Below, one piece after another: positions 34,636-46,035 of a stretch of 64,000 bases of DNA (position 1 is the first letter of the stretch; every line of letters starts with the position of its first letter). The DNA comes from Impatiens glandulifera. Its lineage: Eukaryota; Streptophyta; Magnoliopsida; Ericales; Balsaminaceae. The notes beneath the pieces were generated by a model that saw only the letters and a program-made list of their open reading frames with translations, was not told the DNA's origin and searched no databases. Position numbers and translations under genes: made by a program. The stretch is taken from positions 56,750,587-56,814,586 of the forward strand of contig NC_061865.1 in NCBI RefSeq assembly GCF_907164915.1, read 5' to 3'.

Positions 34636-35184
34636 TAGGGGTGTTCAATATTTGGTCTGAACCGAATATCCGACAGAATTCGAATTCACCGAATTCGAAT
34701 TTCATTTTCGGTTTTCGAATCGAATTTCAAACCAATTCGAATTCAAACACGATTTTTGAATTAGTTTTCGAGTTTGGGTTTCAACTCGAAAACCAAACAG
34801 AAAACTGAATTTATTTTTTTATTATTTATTTTTCCAAAGTTAGTTTAAGAAAAAATTCAAAATAATCAAATTAGAATATTTTGAACTCGAGATTTAATAA
34901 TAAAAAAGAAGGTAACAAAAGCACCAGTGGTCTAGTGGTAGAATAGTACCCTGCCATGGTATAAATCCTGGTTCAATTCTTGGCTGGTGCAATTTATTTT
35001 GAATTATGCAAGTTTCAAAAAATAAAAAAAACGAATTCGGTTTGAATTCGAATTATTCGAAATTCGAACCGAATATCAAATTCGTATTCGGTTCGGTTTT
35101 CGAATTGGCTAAAAAAATAAAAATTCGAATAAACTGAACCGAGGAACTCGAATAACTCGAAAACCGAACCGATGAACACCCCTA
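34636..35184. mobile_element. hAT-type MITE carrying a tRNA-Gly sequence
   Basis: 549 bp. Ends are inverted repeats TAGGGGTGTTCA and TGAACACCCCTA. The flanking 8-mers ACTATGAC (34628-34635) and ACTAGGAC (35185-35192) differ by one base, as expected for an older 8-bp hAT target duplication. Long subterminal inverted sequences are rich in CGAATTCGAATT and CCGAACCGAA words. The centre is AT-rich and holds a 71-nt tRNA-Gly-like sequence. No transposase. Confidence 0.85.
34921..34991 (+). tRNA. tRNA-Gly(GCC)-like sequence, probably a decayed gene
   Basis: 71 nt with a perfect 7-bp acceptor stem (GCACCAG at 34921-34927, CTGGTGC at 34984-34990) and discriminator A. The D-arm is TGGTCTAGTGGTAGAAT. 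The anticodon stem is GTACC/GGTAT, loop CTGCCAT, with anticodon GCC at 34953-34955. The T-loop reads TTCAATT where functional genes have TTCGATT. Compared with the usual plant tRNA-Gly, most changes are C-to-T or G-to-A at CpG or CCG positions, and the T-stem has a T-T mismatch, suggesting methylated decay. It lies inside the hAT MITE, so it was probably captured or inserted there. A functional product is doubtful. Confidence 0.65.
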
Positions 35185-36130
35185 ACTAGGACCAGAAGAA
35201 TAATTGGTTAAAACTCAAACGTTATATAACCGATTTTCAAAAAAACAACTTTATAAGTAGAGACTATTTTTAAAACGGATACGAAGGATGAAGTACGAAA
35301 GCCCTTTCCCGAATATCACCAAATTACGAACTGAAAGAAAACTTTGATCAATACATTTGTATACGTATATCAACTTTTATTGATTTTCAAAAATCAATTA
35401 ACGACTTTGTTTCAAAATAAATAATCTTTTAAATTAATTATGTTTAATTAATTTAAGTTAATGGATTTTTAACTCAAATTATAATTTGATAAATTCCTGA
35501 ATTATTTAAAATTGAATCATGCAATTAATTATTTTTAATTATTTTTAAAACGTTGTCATATATTAATGACATCTTTTAAAAATTATATTTTATTTTAAAA
35601 GAAAATTATTGACACGCAAATTGATGTTAAACTTTTCAAAACTCAGCTTTCCAAAAAAAAACTGATACAAAGGAGATTTTACGGGATTACAATTTGTATG
35701 GAGAGAAAAATGATAAAAAGGCTAAATAATTAAAAAATTGCTTATTCCATAATAAAATAAAAATAACATTTCATTCAAGTATGCCAACAATTGTTTACAA
35801 TTTTATATAAGAAACTGGTGAATAATTTCTCTAGGCTACTAAACTAGCTTGAGAATTTATAGATTTAGTAATTTGATTGATATTAATGTCTCATTTATTC
35901 TAATTTTTAAATTGTTTAATTGTTTAATTAAGTTGTTAAAAAATCTTCATGTTTTTCTAATATCATTCCAAATTTCATTGAACTATATTTTTCTTTTCTC
36001 ATTTTCTAATTCCATAAATTGTAGTATCCAAAAATCAATTGAAAATATTGGAGAAGAAGTTACATGTTCTATTTTTCTATATCATGAATTCCCTAATTGT
36101 ATTAAATCTAGGGAAAGTTGAAACCATTAT

Positions 36131-36300
36131 GCATTTTCATTTTGTTTCTAAAGTAAGGATTTGGAAAAACTTTCTAATTGAATTACAAAATATATATGAT
36201 TATTTAAGTTTTATTTTTACTATATTTAATTCCAAAATCTAGATTTAGGACTTTTTTTTAAATAAGAATAATTTTACTTCAATTTTTATAGAATTTAAAT
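36131..36300 (+). other. NAC-C 3' flank, third displaced piece
   Basis: Parallels 43850-44165 downstream of gene B: shared words CTAATTGAATTACAAAATATATATGATTATTTAAG (split over two blocks) and TCTAGATTTAGGA/TCTAAGTTTAGGA. Non-coding. Confidence 0.5.
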
Positions 36301-37914
36301 TAAATATTCAAATTAATTATAATATATATATATAAAATGACACTTACCATATAAGTTCTATAAAACCATCCACGGTTATCAGGTAATTTTTATTTCTTAA
36401 TTTATCTATCTTAATTATTTTTTTCTTCTAATATATATATTTTTCTCTTTTAATTAACTTTTTTTTCTCTCTTCTTATATGATAAATTTAAATTAATTAT
36501 GTTATAATCCATATAATTATATATATATAATGAGAGAAAATAAAATATAAATTAATTATTAAAAATATAAAATTTATATATAAAAAAATTAATATATATA
36601 AATTTAGCATAGAGAAACCCTTAATATTAACTTTTAAAATATTTATTTTTAAAATATTTATTAGTGTATAATGTTTAAAACGAGGGTAAACTTGGTGAGT
36701 AATTAAATATCATTGATTTGGCCAAAATAATGAATATATTATCGTAGTAGATGCGTAAGTCTTCGTATATAAATAATTTTATCATATATTAATAATTTTA
36801 TAATTTATATAATTATATATTAAATATTAAGTATGTATAAAACTTATTTAAAAATTAATTTGTGATATATTTAAATAAAAATAAATTAATTTGTTTGATT
36901 ATTTTTCTTCATTTATTTTTATTAGGTTAATTTTTTTTATATTTATTAAATACGCCAATATATTATTTTTTTAATTTTTATTTTTTAGTCTTATATGTTA
37001 ACTTTACTTGAATTTTGTAATAAATAATTATATACATTAATTATTTTGTATTATATAATTAAATATTAAATTATAAAAATATTCTTAACTCTCTAGCTAA
37101 AATGTTAAATTAGCTAAAATGTTAAATGATTTATTATAAAATATTTTTTTTTATATATTCGAGTTTATATACTAAATATATACATACACAAAATTATAAT
37201 AAAATTCAATAATCACAAGTGGTGTATTCACATTTCGAAAATGAGATTATGTTTTGTGTCTTAATTGATGCGCATTTTAGAAGGTGTATTATAAAGATTA
37301 AAATGATTACGATGATGGTATATGTGAGTGTAAATTTGAGAGATTAAAAGAATTGTCAGATTTTAGATGATATGTGTACAAATTTGAGGGATTAAAAGAA
37401 TGATAGTTCGAATTGAATCAAATGCACAAAATGAGGGTATACTGTGATCGATAACGACAAATTAGTTGGAGAAAAATGCCCAAAGTGAAGGTAGATGTTG
37501 ATCAATAATGAGATATAGAAAATGTTAATATTTGTGTTTAAAATTTTTATTATTTGCTCATTTTCATATATGTTTTATGGTTGCAATTGCACCTTATTTA
37601 AATGTATATTTAATAGTTTTTTTTTTACTTTATAAGGTGAATTTATTTGAAAATAATTTCACTTTAAACAAATTTTTTTTAATTAAAAATATTATTATTT
37701 TAATTTAATTGAAATGATAGACTTTAATTATATATATTAATAAATTTAATAATATTTTTTCGTTTAAACACAATTTCAATTTTATCTATTTATAAATAGA
37801 TTCATATAAAATTAATCAATTTGATTAAAAAGTTATCTTACATTTAATTTTAATTTATTTAAAATTTATAAATTAATTTTAAAAATATATAATTTAATTA
37901 TTAATTCTAAAATA
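36301..37914. other. AT-rich stretch without genes
   Basis: Only chance open frames and a short imperfect duplication (GTGTAAATTTGAGAGATTAAAAGAAT-type words, about 37320-37400). Nothing recognisable. Confidence 0.5.
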
Positions 37915-38150
37915 ACTTTTAAAGTATATATATATATAATGATGCTTAATTTTTAAATTGTCCAGATTGCTGGGTCGAGAGTTGTGATTAATTTGAATAT
38001 ATATGTGAGAGTAAATAGATACTTGGGTCGGATTGTGGATTGACCTACCTATAAATTTAAAACGGTTAAAAATTAAATTAAAAATGCTATAGGTATGTTT
38101 CAAACTCGCAAGTTAACAAAACAAGTAAAACCTTTTAACCAAGTGTGATT
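37915..38150 (-). mobile_element. tRNA-derived SINE, copy 2
   Basis: Reverse complement of the copy at 31227: CTTGGTTAAAAGG region, a B-box-like GCGAGTTTGAAACATACC (the usual CGA reads TGA), the TTTTTAACCGTTTTAAATTTATAGG body, and the tail ending in TTAAGCATCATTATATAT. Diverged from copy 1. Confidence 0.55.
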
Positions 38151-38531
38151 GAGATGTGGTTTGTCGAGGGATAATAGGCCGATATCAATTGAAAATGGTT
38201 AAAAAAATATGAATTAAATATTTAATTGGCCAAAATGTGAGGTCACGATGTTAAATATTAAAAAATATAAATCAAATATTTGATTGATCAAAGTGATGAG
38301 ATATGTGAGAAGATAAGTTGTTTTACCGAAATGAATAAAATGTGGGATGAGAGCGTTCTATTTTTTATTTTAATATATTATTCGTAATTTATTATAAAAT
38401 TTAAACATTAAATATATATTATTTTTTTTATTAAATTTTTTTTATTTATATTTTCATCCGTGTGCATCGCACAAAATCTTTCTAGTTTAACTAATTCTTG
38501 CAATGTGGGGATATGTGCTAGTTACATTAAT

Positions 38532-39530
38532 GGAAAAAAGCTCACTTAGACGTATATACTTGTATAACTAGCTCACCTAGACGTATGTACTAGTAAGAGG
38601 TTCATTTAAACATACGTACTATTAAAATTTAGCTCATTTAGCCTCTTTTAATAACAATGGTTAATTTTTATTTTTAAATTTATATATTTATTAATTAAAT
38701 ATTAATATATTTTCTCTCTCTTTCTTTTACATTGATTAAACCAGGTAATTTATTTCTTTTTTAAATTTTTTATTATTTTTATAATAGTTTCTTTCTTGTA
38801 TTTCATCTTCATTTTATATCATTTTTTATTTCTAATAAATCTTAAATTCTCATTTTTGAAAAACTTTAATAACTTTTTTTATAAATTTTATGTTTTACTT
38901 TAATATTTTTTTAAAAGATTTGTTTTCTTATTTAATTTAATATGAACAAAAATAAAATTAATAATTTTTTATTTATTTTTTATTCATGACTTATAGTAAT
39001 AGTAAATAATATTGTTTTGTCTAATATTTGTTTATTATTTTTTTAGTGTTTGATGAATGAGTTGCTATTATTATCTTAATATTAATTAATTTATTTTTGT
39101 GTTAAAAGATTTTTATTATTGAAAGTATAAGTCATTATTATTTTTCATCATTGGGATTAAATAATTTTAAAATAATTAATAATTAATATTAATATAAGAA
39201 AAAATAATAAAAAAGAAGAAAAAAATATAAAGTTAAAATAATTAATGACAAATGTCTATTATATATATATATATATAATTAAATTAAAATAATCAATAAT
39301 AAATACTTATGTAAAATAATAAAATATTTATAAAAAATTTAAAATTAGAGAGTTTTTATTAATGAAAAAAAATTAGAGAGAAAATATATTAATATTTAAT
39401 TAATAAATATATAAATTAAAAAATAAAAATTAACCATAATTTACTAAAATAGGCTAAATGAGCCAATTTTTGATATTACGTATGTTTAAATAAATTTTTA
39501 TTAGTATGTGCGTTTAAGTGAACTTTTTTC
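38532..39530. mobile_element. Mutator-like non-autonomous element with long TIRs
   Basis: 999 bp flanked by a perfect 9-bp duplication TACATTAAT (38523-38531 and 39531-39539), the size typical of Mutator-like elements. The ends begin GGAAAAAAGCTCACTTAGACG on the left and, reversed, GAAAAAAGTTCACTTAAACG on the right. Inverted similarity continues for about 170-190 bp, including GGTTAATTTTTATTTTT. The interior is AT-rich and non-coding. Confidence 0.8.
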
Positions 39531-39559
39531 TACATTAATTAAACATATGAGTTAAATTA

Positions 39560-39890
39560 ATTTAATTTCCTTTCATTTTCAATTATAATACGTTTCCAAT
39601 ACAAACATAATATGATAAATAATACAGAAAATTATATAGTCATATTAATCAGAATCATATACTATCTATCCAAAATCAAGAAATGTTTTTTTTTTTTTTT
39701 TATATCTCTTTAAGGTCAATGTTTATTACAAATCATGTTTTAAATTACTATATTACAAGTAACAAATAAAAAAAAGTAAAATGTATTAAATAAAATGTGA
39801 TATAAGACAATAACTTTCACATGTAAAAGTTACTAAATATAAGCTTAAAATTGGGGGAAAAAGAGTTAAACCGATAGACATGACTCAAAA
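39560..39890 (+). other. NAC-C 3' flank, fourth displaced piece
   Basis: Resembles 44260-44490: ACATAATATGATAAATAATA, CATATTAATCAGAATCATATACTA, CATGTTTTAAA, GATATAAGACAATAACTTT and AAATATAAGCTTAAAATT. It ends before block B starts. Confidence 0.6.
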
Positions 39891-40849
39891 CTCTCATCCA
39901 CATATTGATAATTAATTCATACTTGAAAACTACCCAAAATTGGGTAGGGTGATATTTGAATTGATTAGAATTCTTGAAAAATATATTTATGTGGTTTATT
40001 AAGTTTAATTTTATCACTTGTAAATTACAATTCTAAGACAAAAAAAATAATGCATCTTAACATTATATAATATTTAGTCATAAACAAAATTATTACAATG
40101 ATCAACAATTAAAAATAACTTGAAAAACTCAAAAGTATGTATCTACATTTTGACACTTCATTCTTGCTTATGGTAAACCTCAAAACTTATCTTCATAAAA
40201 AAATATATAAAAGAAAAAGAAAAAGTTATATAGTAAATTAATATAATTGAAGATTTTATTTATTTATTCAAATAAAGAATCCAAATAATTCACGCAAAGA
40301 ACATCACTTATTTGTTTCCCCTCCAAGACTTGGTTTAGATGGCTTTTATTACATTCTAGTGTTGCCTTTGTTTTTTTTTAATTGTCAATTGTGAAGAAAA
40401 TCTTATTATTATTATTATTATTATTTTTAACAATTTAGTAATTAAAGTATCAATTTCACCCTACCTCGATTACAATTATAAATTTTCTCATAACATTATA
40501 ATTGATCAAATTATAAGATAAGTTGTCATATATAGAACAAACAATAAATCATAAGAAAAATAAAGAGAAATTATTCAAATAGCGGAAGACAAAACATAGA
40601 AAGAAAGAGTTCTTCTTGTGTCTTGATTTTTCTTAACTCATCTACAATCACAATTGACTATACCTTGAAAGTTGAGTGTTTACCTTATAAGCTTGAATTT
40701 AGTTTTTCCTCCTACTTGAATTTCAAAATGTGTAACATTTACTTTTACTTCCTAAATACCTTATTGATATTTTGAATACCCGATTTATTTTGTAAATACT
40801 TCTTTGCAAGTTAGAATATTTAATAAATTACTAAGTTTTGTCATTAAAT

Positions 40850-41090
40850 ATAAACAACAATACAATAAAATTATTAAATTAAGTTGACATCAAGATATAA
40901 ACGAAAACACGATGAAATTATTAAATTAAGTTGTGCCATCAAAATATAAACGACAATATAACGAGATTACTAAATTAAGCTATGTAAACGACAAAACGAT
41001 AAGATTATTAATTTAAACTATATCATCGAGACATATACGACAACACTTAAACACCAAGGCATAAACGAAAACAAGCTTGGCCTCGACACG
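40850..41090 (+). repeat. NAC-upstream minisatellite, copy B
   Basis: About five imperfect units of ATTATTAAATTAAGTT-like plus CATCAAGATATAAACGACAA-like words, of the same type as the array upstream of gene A. Confidence 0.75.
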
Positions 41091-41489
41091 AGGAAATTTG
41101 GAATCACGATATGCAAATTTGACAAATACAATATGGATGCCGCATTATATGTCGACTGAAAAAAAAGAGGCAGTGTCAACTATTATAAGAAATTATGCTC
41201 GATTAATTAACTAATTTGATGATTGAAATTATATGTGATATAATTGATTTTTTTAATAATAGAAAACCAAGATCAAACAAGCTCTTAATGGTCTTATTTG
41301 AAATCCCAAAAGTGGCATTTTTTATAGGAGTAATTATAAAAAAGGTAGAACTTTTGACATGGATCATACAAGTGTTGTTTTGATTAAAATTCTAATAATA
41401 AAAGAAGTGGGTTTGAGTGTTGTTCACTCCAAATGGGGTTTCGTTTGTGTATGGTGAAGCTCCCCACCCTTCCTAATTCCTTATAACAT

Positions 41490-41497
41490 TATAAAAG
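41490..41497 (+). promoter_or_regulatory. TATA box of NAC gene B
   Basis: TATAAAAG, 81 bp before the ATG, followed by a pyrimidine-rich leader. The same sequence and spacing are found in B'. Confidence 0.75.
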
Positions 41498-41570
41498 CTC
41501 TCCATATATTCACAACACTCACATATCTTCTTCTTTCTTTCTATCTTATTCTCTCCGATCAGTTGTTTCA

Positions 41571-42445
41571 ATGGAGAGTGTCAAGAATGGTGTCTTAATG
41601 AGACTTCCAACTGGTTTTAAGTTCGAACCGAAAGATGAAGAGCTCATTCTTCATTACCTGCGCAATAAGGTCATGTCCCGCCCATTGCCCTCTCTCATTA
41701 TACCTGAATTCGAAATCTGTAAATCGGATCCATGGGATTTGCCAGGTACATTCTTGTTTTTTCTAATCCCCTGTCTGTCTGTCTGTCAGTTGATTTCGAA
41801 TTCTATTAATCTTTTCCGGCGCAGGTGATTCTGAGAAAGAGAAATACTTCTTCAGCGTCAATGAAGCCATTTACCCAAATGGGGACATCCCCAGCCGCTC
41901 CTTCGGCTACTGGAAGGCCACCGGAATCGACAGACAAATCGTGGCTTCAGAGGGAAATGAAGTAATTCTGGGTATGATGAAAATCTTTGTCTATTACAGA
42001 GGCATGTTTCCAAACGGTTTCGAGACCGATTGGTTCATGCACCAGTATCGCATGCCTGCGCCTTCCGCCGCCGCTGACGGTTCAGCCGTCAATCCCAAGA
42101 AAAAGATCAAACTTTCCAAGGTACGTACCCATGTTTCATATCTTAAACCTTAATCTTTACAAGTTATCAGTTTGGGAAACGTAAATTGTGCAGAGCTCGG
42201 ACAATGCTGCGGCCGCCATGAACAAGAACTGGGTTCTGAGCAAGATTTATCGAAAGAAGGAGGCGAAGATGCGGTTCTTCTACGATCTGACCGTTGATCC
42301 TTCTTCTTCTTTTTCTTCTTCTTCTTCTTCTTCTTCTTCTTCTTCTTCTTCCGATTCAAGTGGGATTACGGTGGAAAGCCCTCTTACCCATGAACCAGAT
42401 CATCAAGAGGAAAGCAGCAGCACCAGCAGCAGCAATAAGGTTTAG
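41571..42445 (+). CDS. NAC transcription factor type B (NAC083/VNI2-like)
   Basis: Three exons, 41571-41745, 41825-42120 and 42194-42445, give 240 residues. NAC subdomain A reads LPTGFKFEPKDEELILHYL. Exon 1 ends in DPWDLPG. The DNA-contact strand GYWKATGIDRQI (86-97) is close to the family consensus, as is TDWFMHQYRM. Subdomain E reads NWVLSKIYRKKEAKMR. The C-terminal tail has a Ser run of about 13 encoded by TCT/TTC repeats, then SGITVESPLTHEPDHQEE and a second Ser-rich stretch. The acidic, Ser-rich tail could be a short regulatory region. The N-terminal MESVKNGVLMRLP resembles Arabidopsis NAC083. Nuclear DNA-binding regulator expected. The stop codon context differs from B' by a small inversion. 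Confidence 0.92.
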
Positions 42446-42769
42446 CATTTTTTAGGGTTCTTGACCTTTAAAAAATGGGGAAGGATTGTGAGTAATGGAG
42501 GGTTCGTATGAAACTAATCAATGGAGGAGGGTACTTATGTAATTTTATTATTGTTTAAGAAACTGTTATATTTGTTTAATTTTCATAATTCCAAAATTTG
42601 TTCTTACATGATAGTACTTTTATGTCCATTAACCAGTATTTTATATCAAATTAATTATTTATTAAAATTAAAATTAAAATTAAAATAATAACAATAAAAA
42701 TAGTTTTTATATAAGTTAACTATAAATTAAGAGTTTTTACTAACATCATCTTATAAAGAGGAAACAAAT

Positions 42770-43130
42770 TTTAAAAAATAAAATAACAAAGCAGTAAAAA
42801 GTAACTAAACCCAATTAGTCTACTACCTTTTCTAAAATAAACAAAAAAATAATAATAAATAAATAAATAAAAGTTAAAGAAGCATATTATTTATAGATTT
42901 AAAAATACAAGTTAAAGAAGAATAATATTTAATTTATGTGATTTTTTTTAAAGAAAGTACAAGAATGAAAATAAATGTGTACAAGTATATAAAATCCTAA
43001 ATAAATAAATAAATAAATGTTAGACAAATATAACATACTTAGGCCTACATAATTTTTTAAAGTTAAAAAAAAATGTTAATAGTATTTAGAAAAATTTCGA
43101 AAATAATTCAAAGTAACTAAATCCAATTAG
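42770..43130 (+). repeat. Partial tandem duplication in the 3' flank of gene B
   Basis: GTAACTAAACCCAATTAGTCTACTACC (about 42798-42824) recurs as AAGTAACTAAATCCAATTAGTCTATTACC (about 43112-43140). About 250 bp between the copies is missing at the equivalent site in B' but appears at the far end of block B' (59900-60120). Confidence 0.6.
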
Positions 43131-43680
43131 TCTATTACCTTTTTCTAAAATAAACAAATAATAATAATAATAAATAAATAAAAGTTAAAGTAGAATATTA
43201 TTTATTATATATTTTATTATTTTTAATTAAAAAAAAAGTTAGTTTCACTTCTTTAATATAATCTAATATTTTGAATTTGGTAGAGAAACTTATTTTCTTG
43301 TACTAAAACTTTTTATACAAAGTTTTAATATTTTCTCTATCATATTAATAATCTTGATTTTCCAAAATATTATAATAATTCTATTTCACACTAGTTATCA
43401 GAGTACAAAACAAAGTTTCAGGTGTTATCTTTATCATTAGATTTTCACTAATAGTTGTTAATTTAAAAAGTCTATAAGGAATAATGTGAAAGATTTTATA
43501 GGCCAAACATAGACTTAATTACATATCATTAAGGTATGTTTGGTTCTCAATGAACTTTAATATATACAAAAAAAAAACATTTTATTTAGTTCAAATTAAA
43601 ACTTTAATTTCATCTTCTTCTATGCTTTAAATTAAATTCTAATATATATCAATGTTTTTTTTTAAATATTAATAAACAAC

Positions 43681-43800
43681 ACAATTACACCACACTTTAA
43701 TTTAAGACGTCATAATCAAAGTTCAATTTCTTTTTTTTATAAAATTACACCACACTTTAATTTAAGACGTCATAATCAAAGTTCAATTTCTTTTTTTTTA
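43681..43800 (+). repeat. 60-bp perfect direct duplication
   Basis: Two adjacent copies beginning at 43681 and 43741 (core ATTACACCACACTTTAATTT), differing only at the edges. Block B' has one copy, so the duplication is recent. Confidence 0.9.
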
Positions 43801-44600
43801 AAAAACGTTTGTCACTTGAAATATCTTAGTAATGTTTGGAAAATGTAATTAGACATATAGTTCTAATTGAATTTTAAAATATATGATTATTTAAGTTTCA
43901 ATTCACTATATTCAGGGACGATGTAGGGCTCTATCCTGAAAAAATTATGGTAAAAATTTGACAATACCTCATAATTTCTTAAAACAATTCAATATAATTA
44001 ACTATTTGTTTATCTATTTATTAAAAAATAGTAAAATATACATTTATTAACTCGTTTTATAAAAAAAAAAAATTATGATTTTTTTAAGTCACCTAATATT
44101 TTTTCTAAAATCTGGATCCATCACATACTATATTTACTTTCAAATCTAAGTTTAGGATTTTTTAACATAATAATTAAATTCTAATGACAATTACATCAAT
44201 TCAAACCTATAGCCAAAATAAAATAATGGAGTTAAACTTGATTTGGTTCCAATTTTTTATAGTACTTTTCTCTAAACAAATATAACATGATAAATAATAT
44301 TGCAATTTTGTAAGTATATATATTCATATTAATTAGAATTATATACTAAAATCAGAATCATGTTTTAAACTAATATATATACATGAAAAAAGAAAATAAA
44401 AGTGAAACATATTAAAATATTGTGATCTAAGACAATAACTTTAAACTATAAAAGTTAATAAATTAAGCTTAAAATTTAGAAAAGAATGACTCAAAAAAGA
44501 CATCACCTATTTCGGAAAATTAAAATATTCTACAATCAAAATTACTCATCTACTTAATAATATAACACACATCAATAAGATATTTTTTTTTTATCATTCC

Positions 44601-45948
44601 AAAATTTGGTTAGCTGAATAGTTCGAAAGAATAAATTTTTAGCGAAAAAAGATTATTAAAATACTTTAATATACAAGTAAAATATATTTACGAAATCTAA
44701 TTTAACTTAAAAAATGAGTTCATTAGAGCAATATTTTCATTCACACACCAATAAGCTTAGAAACTAATAAATAAATAAAATTCAATCAATGTCAATAGTT
44801 GATGTCTAATCTGATGCGTTCAATTCTAACTTAAAACGTTTAAATTGAAGTGAATATCCTCACTAAGATTTTTTCTAGTTTCATCAATGTTTAAAAAAGA
44901 AAAGAAAAACACACATGTATATATAATCAAAACTAAATTAACACAAATTATAATATTACTTATTATAAATTAAATAAATACAACCAAACAAATCAACCTT
45001 AAAAACATTAAAAAATGTAATATGTAATTCAAAAATGGGAGTTAAAGTTTTTTTTTTATATTCCATTCTGTACAAGTTTCTCATTTTCCCTTTTATCAAA
45101 TAACCCTATTTTTTTTTTTTTAAAAAATTCCCCAAAAGCCAACTAATATCATAGGGTCATTTCAAACACTTTAATAAGCGAGTCTTAATGAAAAATTTTC
45201 GATAAATTATTTGAAAACATTTTTTTTTGGTTTGAGTATCTCATCCCGGCCGGAAAATAATTTAAAAGAAGGAATGTTTTAACATAATTTAATAAGTTCA
45301 TAAATTTATTAACATTTCCTTATAAATATTAAAATCCATATTTAGCTTCATAAAATATTTTTAAATGAGCTAAATTATCTCTAAAATAAATGAGAACCTA
45401 TTGACTATCAAAATCTATATTATCTCTAATTATATTCTATTTCAAGATTTTTAGTGATACTCCATCCTGGAGTTCTCCTTTGAAGGAATGTTATTTTTCA
45501 TTCTAATAATTCAGATTATATATCATAATTTCATTAATCTGATTAATATTTTCGGTTCATTTTTTCTTTTTTTCCACGTATATATAAGTTATTGTTTTCT
45601 TAGGTTATTAAAAATTCTCAATTTGCTCATAAATCGTTTGAATATTTTAATTAATTAAGCAATATATACTTATTCTCATATTAATTTCACAACCCAATTC
45701 AACTTATCATTTATCTCTCTTCCTACCTCTTTAAAAGGGTAAGATATAATTTGATATAATTTTCTCTATAATTTTTTTTGAATTTGGTGATTGTTTTTGT
45801 CAAGTTCGTTGTGAAATGATTCTAGTGTTGAATCAATATTACTATAAGTTCCTAAATAAGATGAAGACGATAACTGTTTTAAAAAAATGTGTCTAACATA
45901 TATCTCGAATCAACTTCTTATCCGTGATTTTGTTTATTTATAATATCG

Positions 45949-46035
<87 letters not shown>

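Larger units (their letters stand above)
32000..36130 (+). mobile_element. Unclassified retroelement-like insertion in NAC relic C
   Basis: About 4.1 kb separating two pieces of NAC-type 3' flank. It contains a GC-richer block (32480-32720), a promoter-like TATAAATA with a leader and a good splice donor (CTCCAGGTAAG at 33130-33140), the CCGAGAG minisatellite, and a nested hAT element. A second family member is at 2795-3095. No gag or pol was found. The edges are inferred only from where flank similarity stops, and LTRs were not identified. Confidence 0.35.
40432..44600 (+). repeat. Segmental duplication block B (partner about 59890-64000, inverted)
   Basis: Covers upstream sequence, minisatellite, NAC gene B and about 2 kb of 3' flank. 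The reverse complement of 60240-64000 matches it nearly base for base in the promoter and exons. Similarity reaches the right edge of the window (64000 pairs with 40432), so the partner block continues outside. Confidence 0.85.

Noticed and set aside
30727..38488. A single 7.8-kb element with CGTGCA..TGCACG hairpin words near both ends (30741 and about 38460)
   Set aside because: The two ends do not align beyond the hairpin, and the NAC flank pieces inside show a series of separate insertions.
42150..42359. Minus-strand open frame with a long Lys run, and the similar one at 62048-62278
   Set aside because: It is antisense to the Ser-coding TCT/TTC repeat in exon 3 of the NAC genes.
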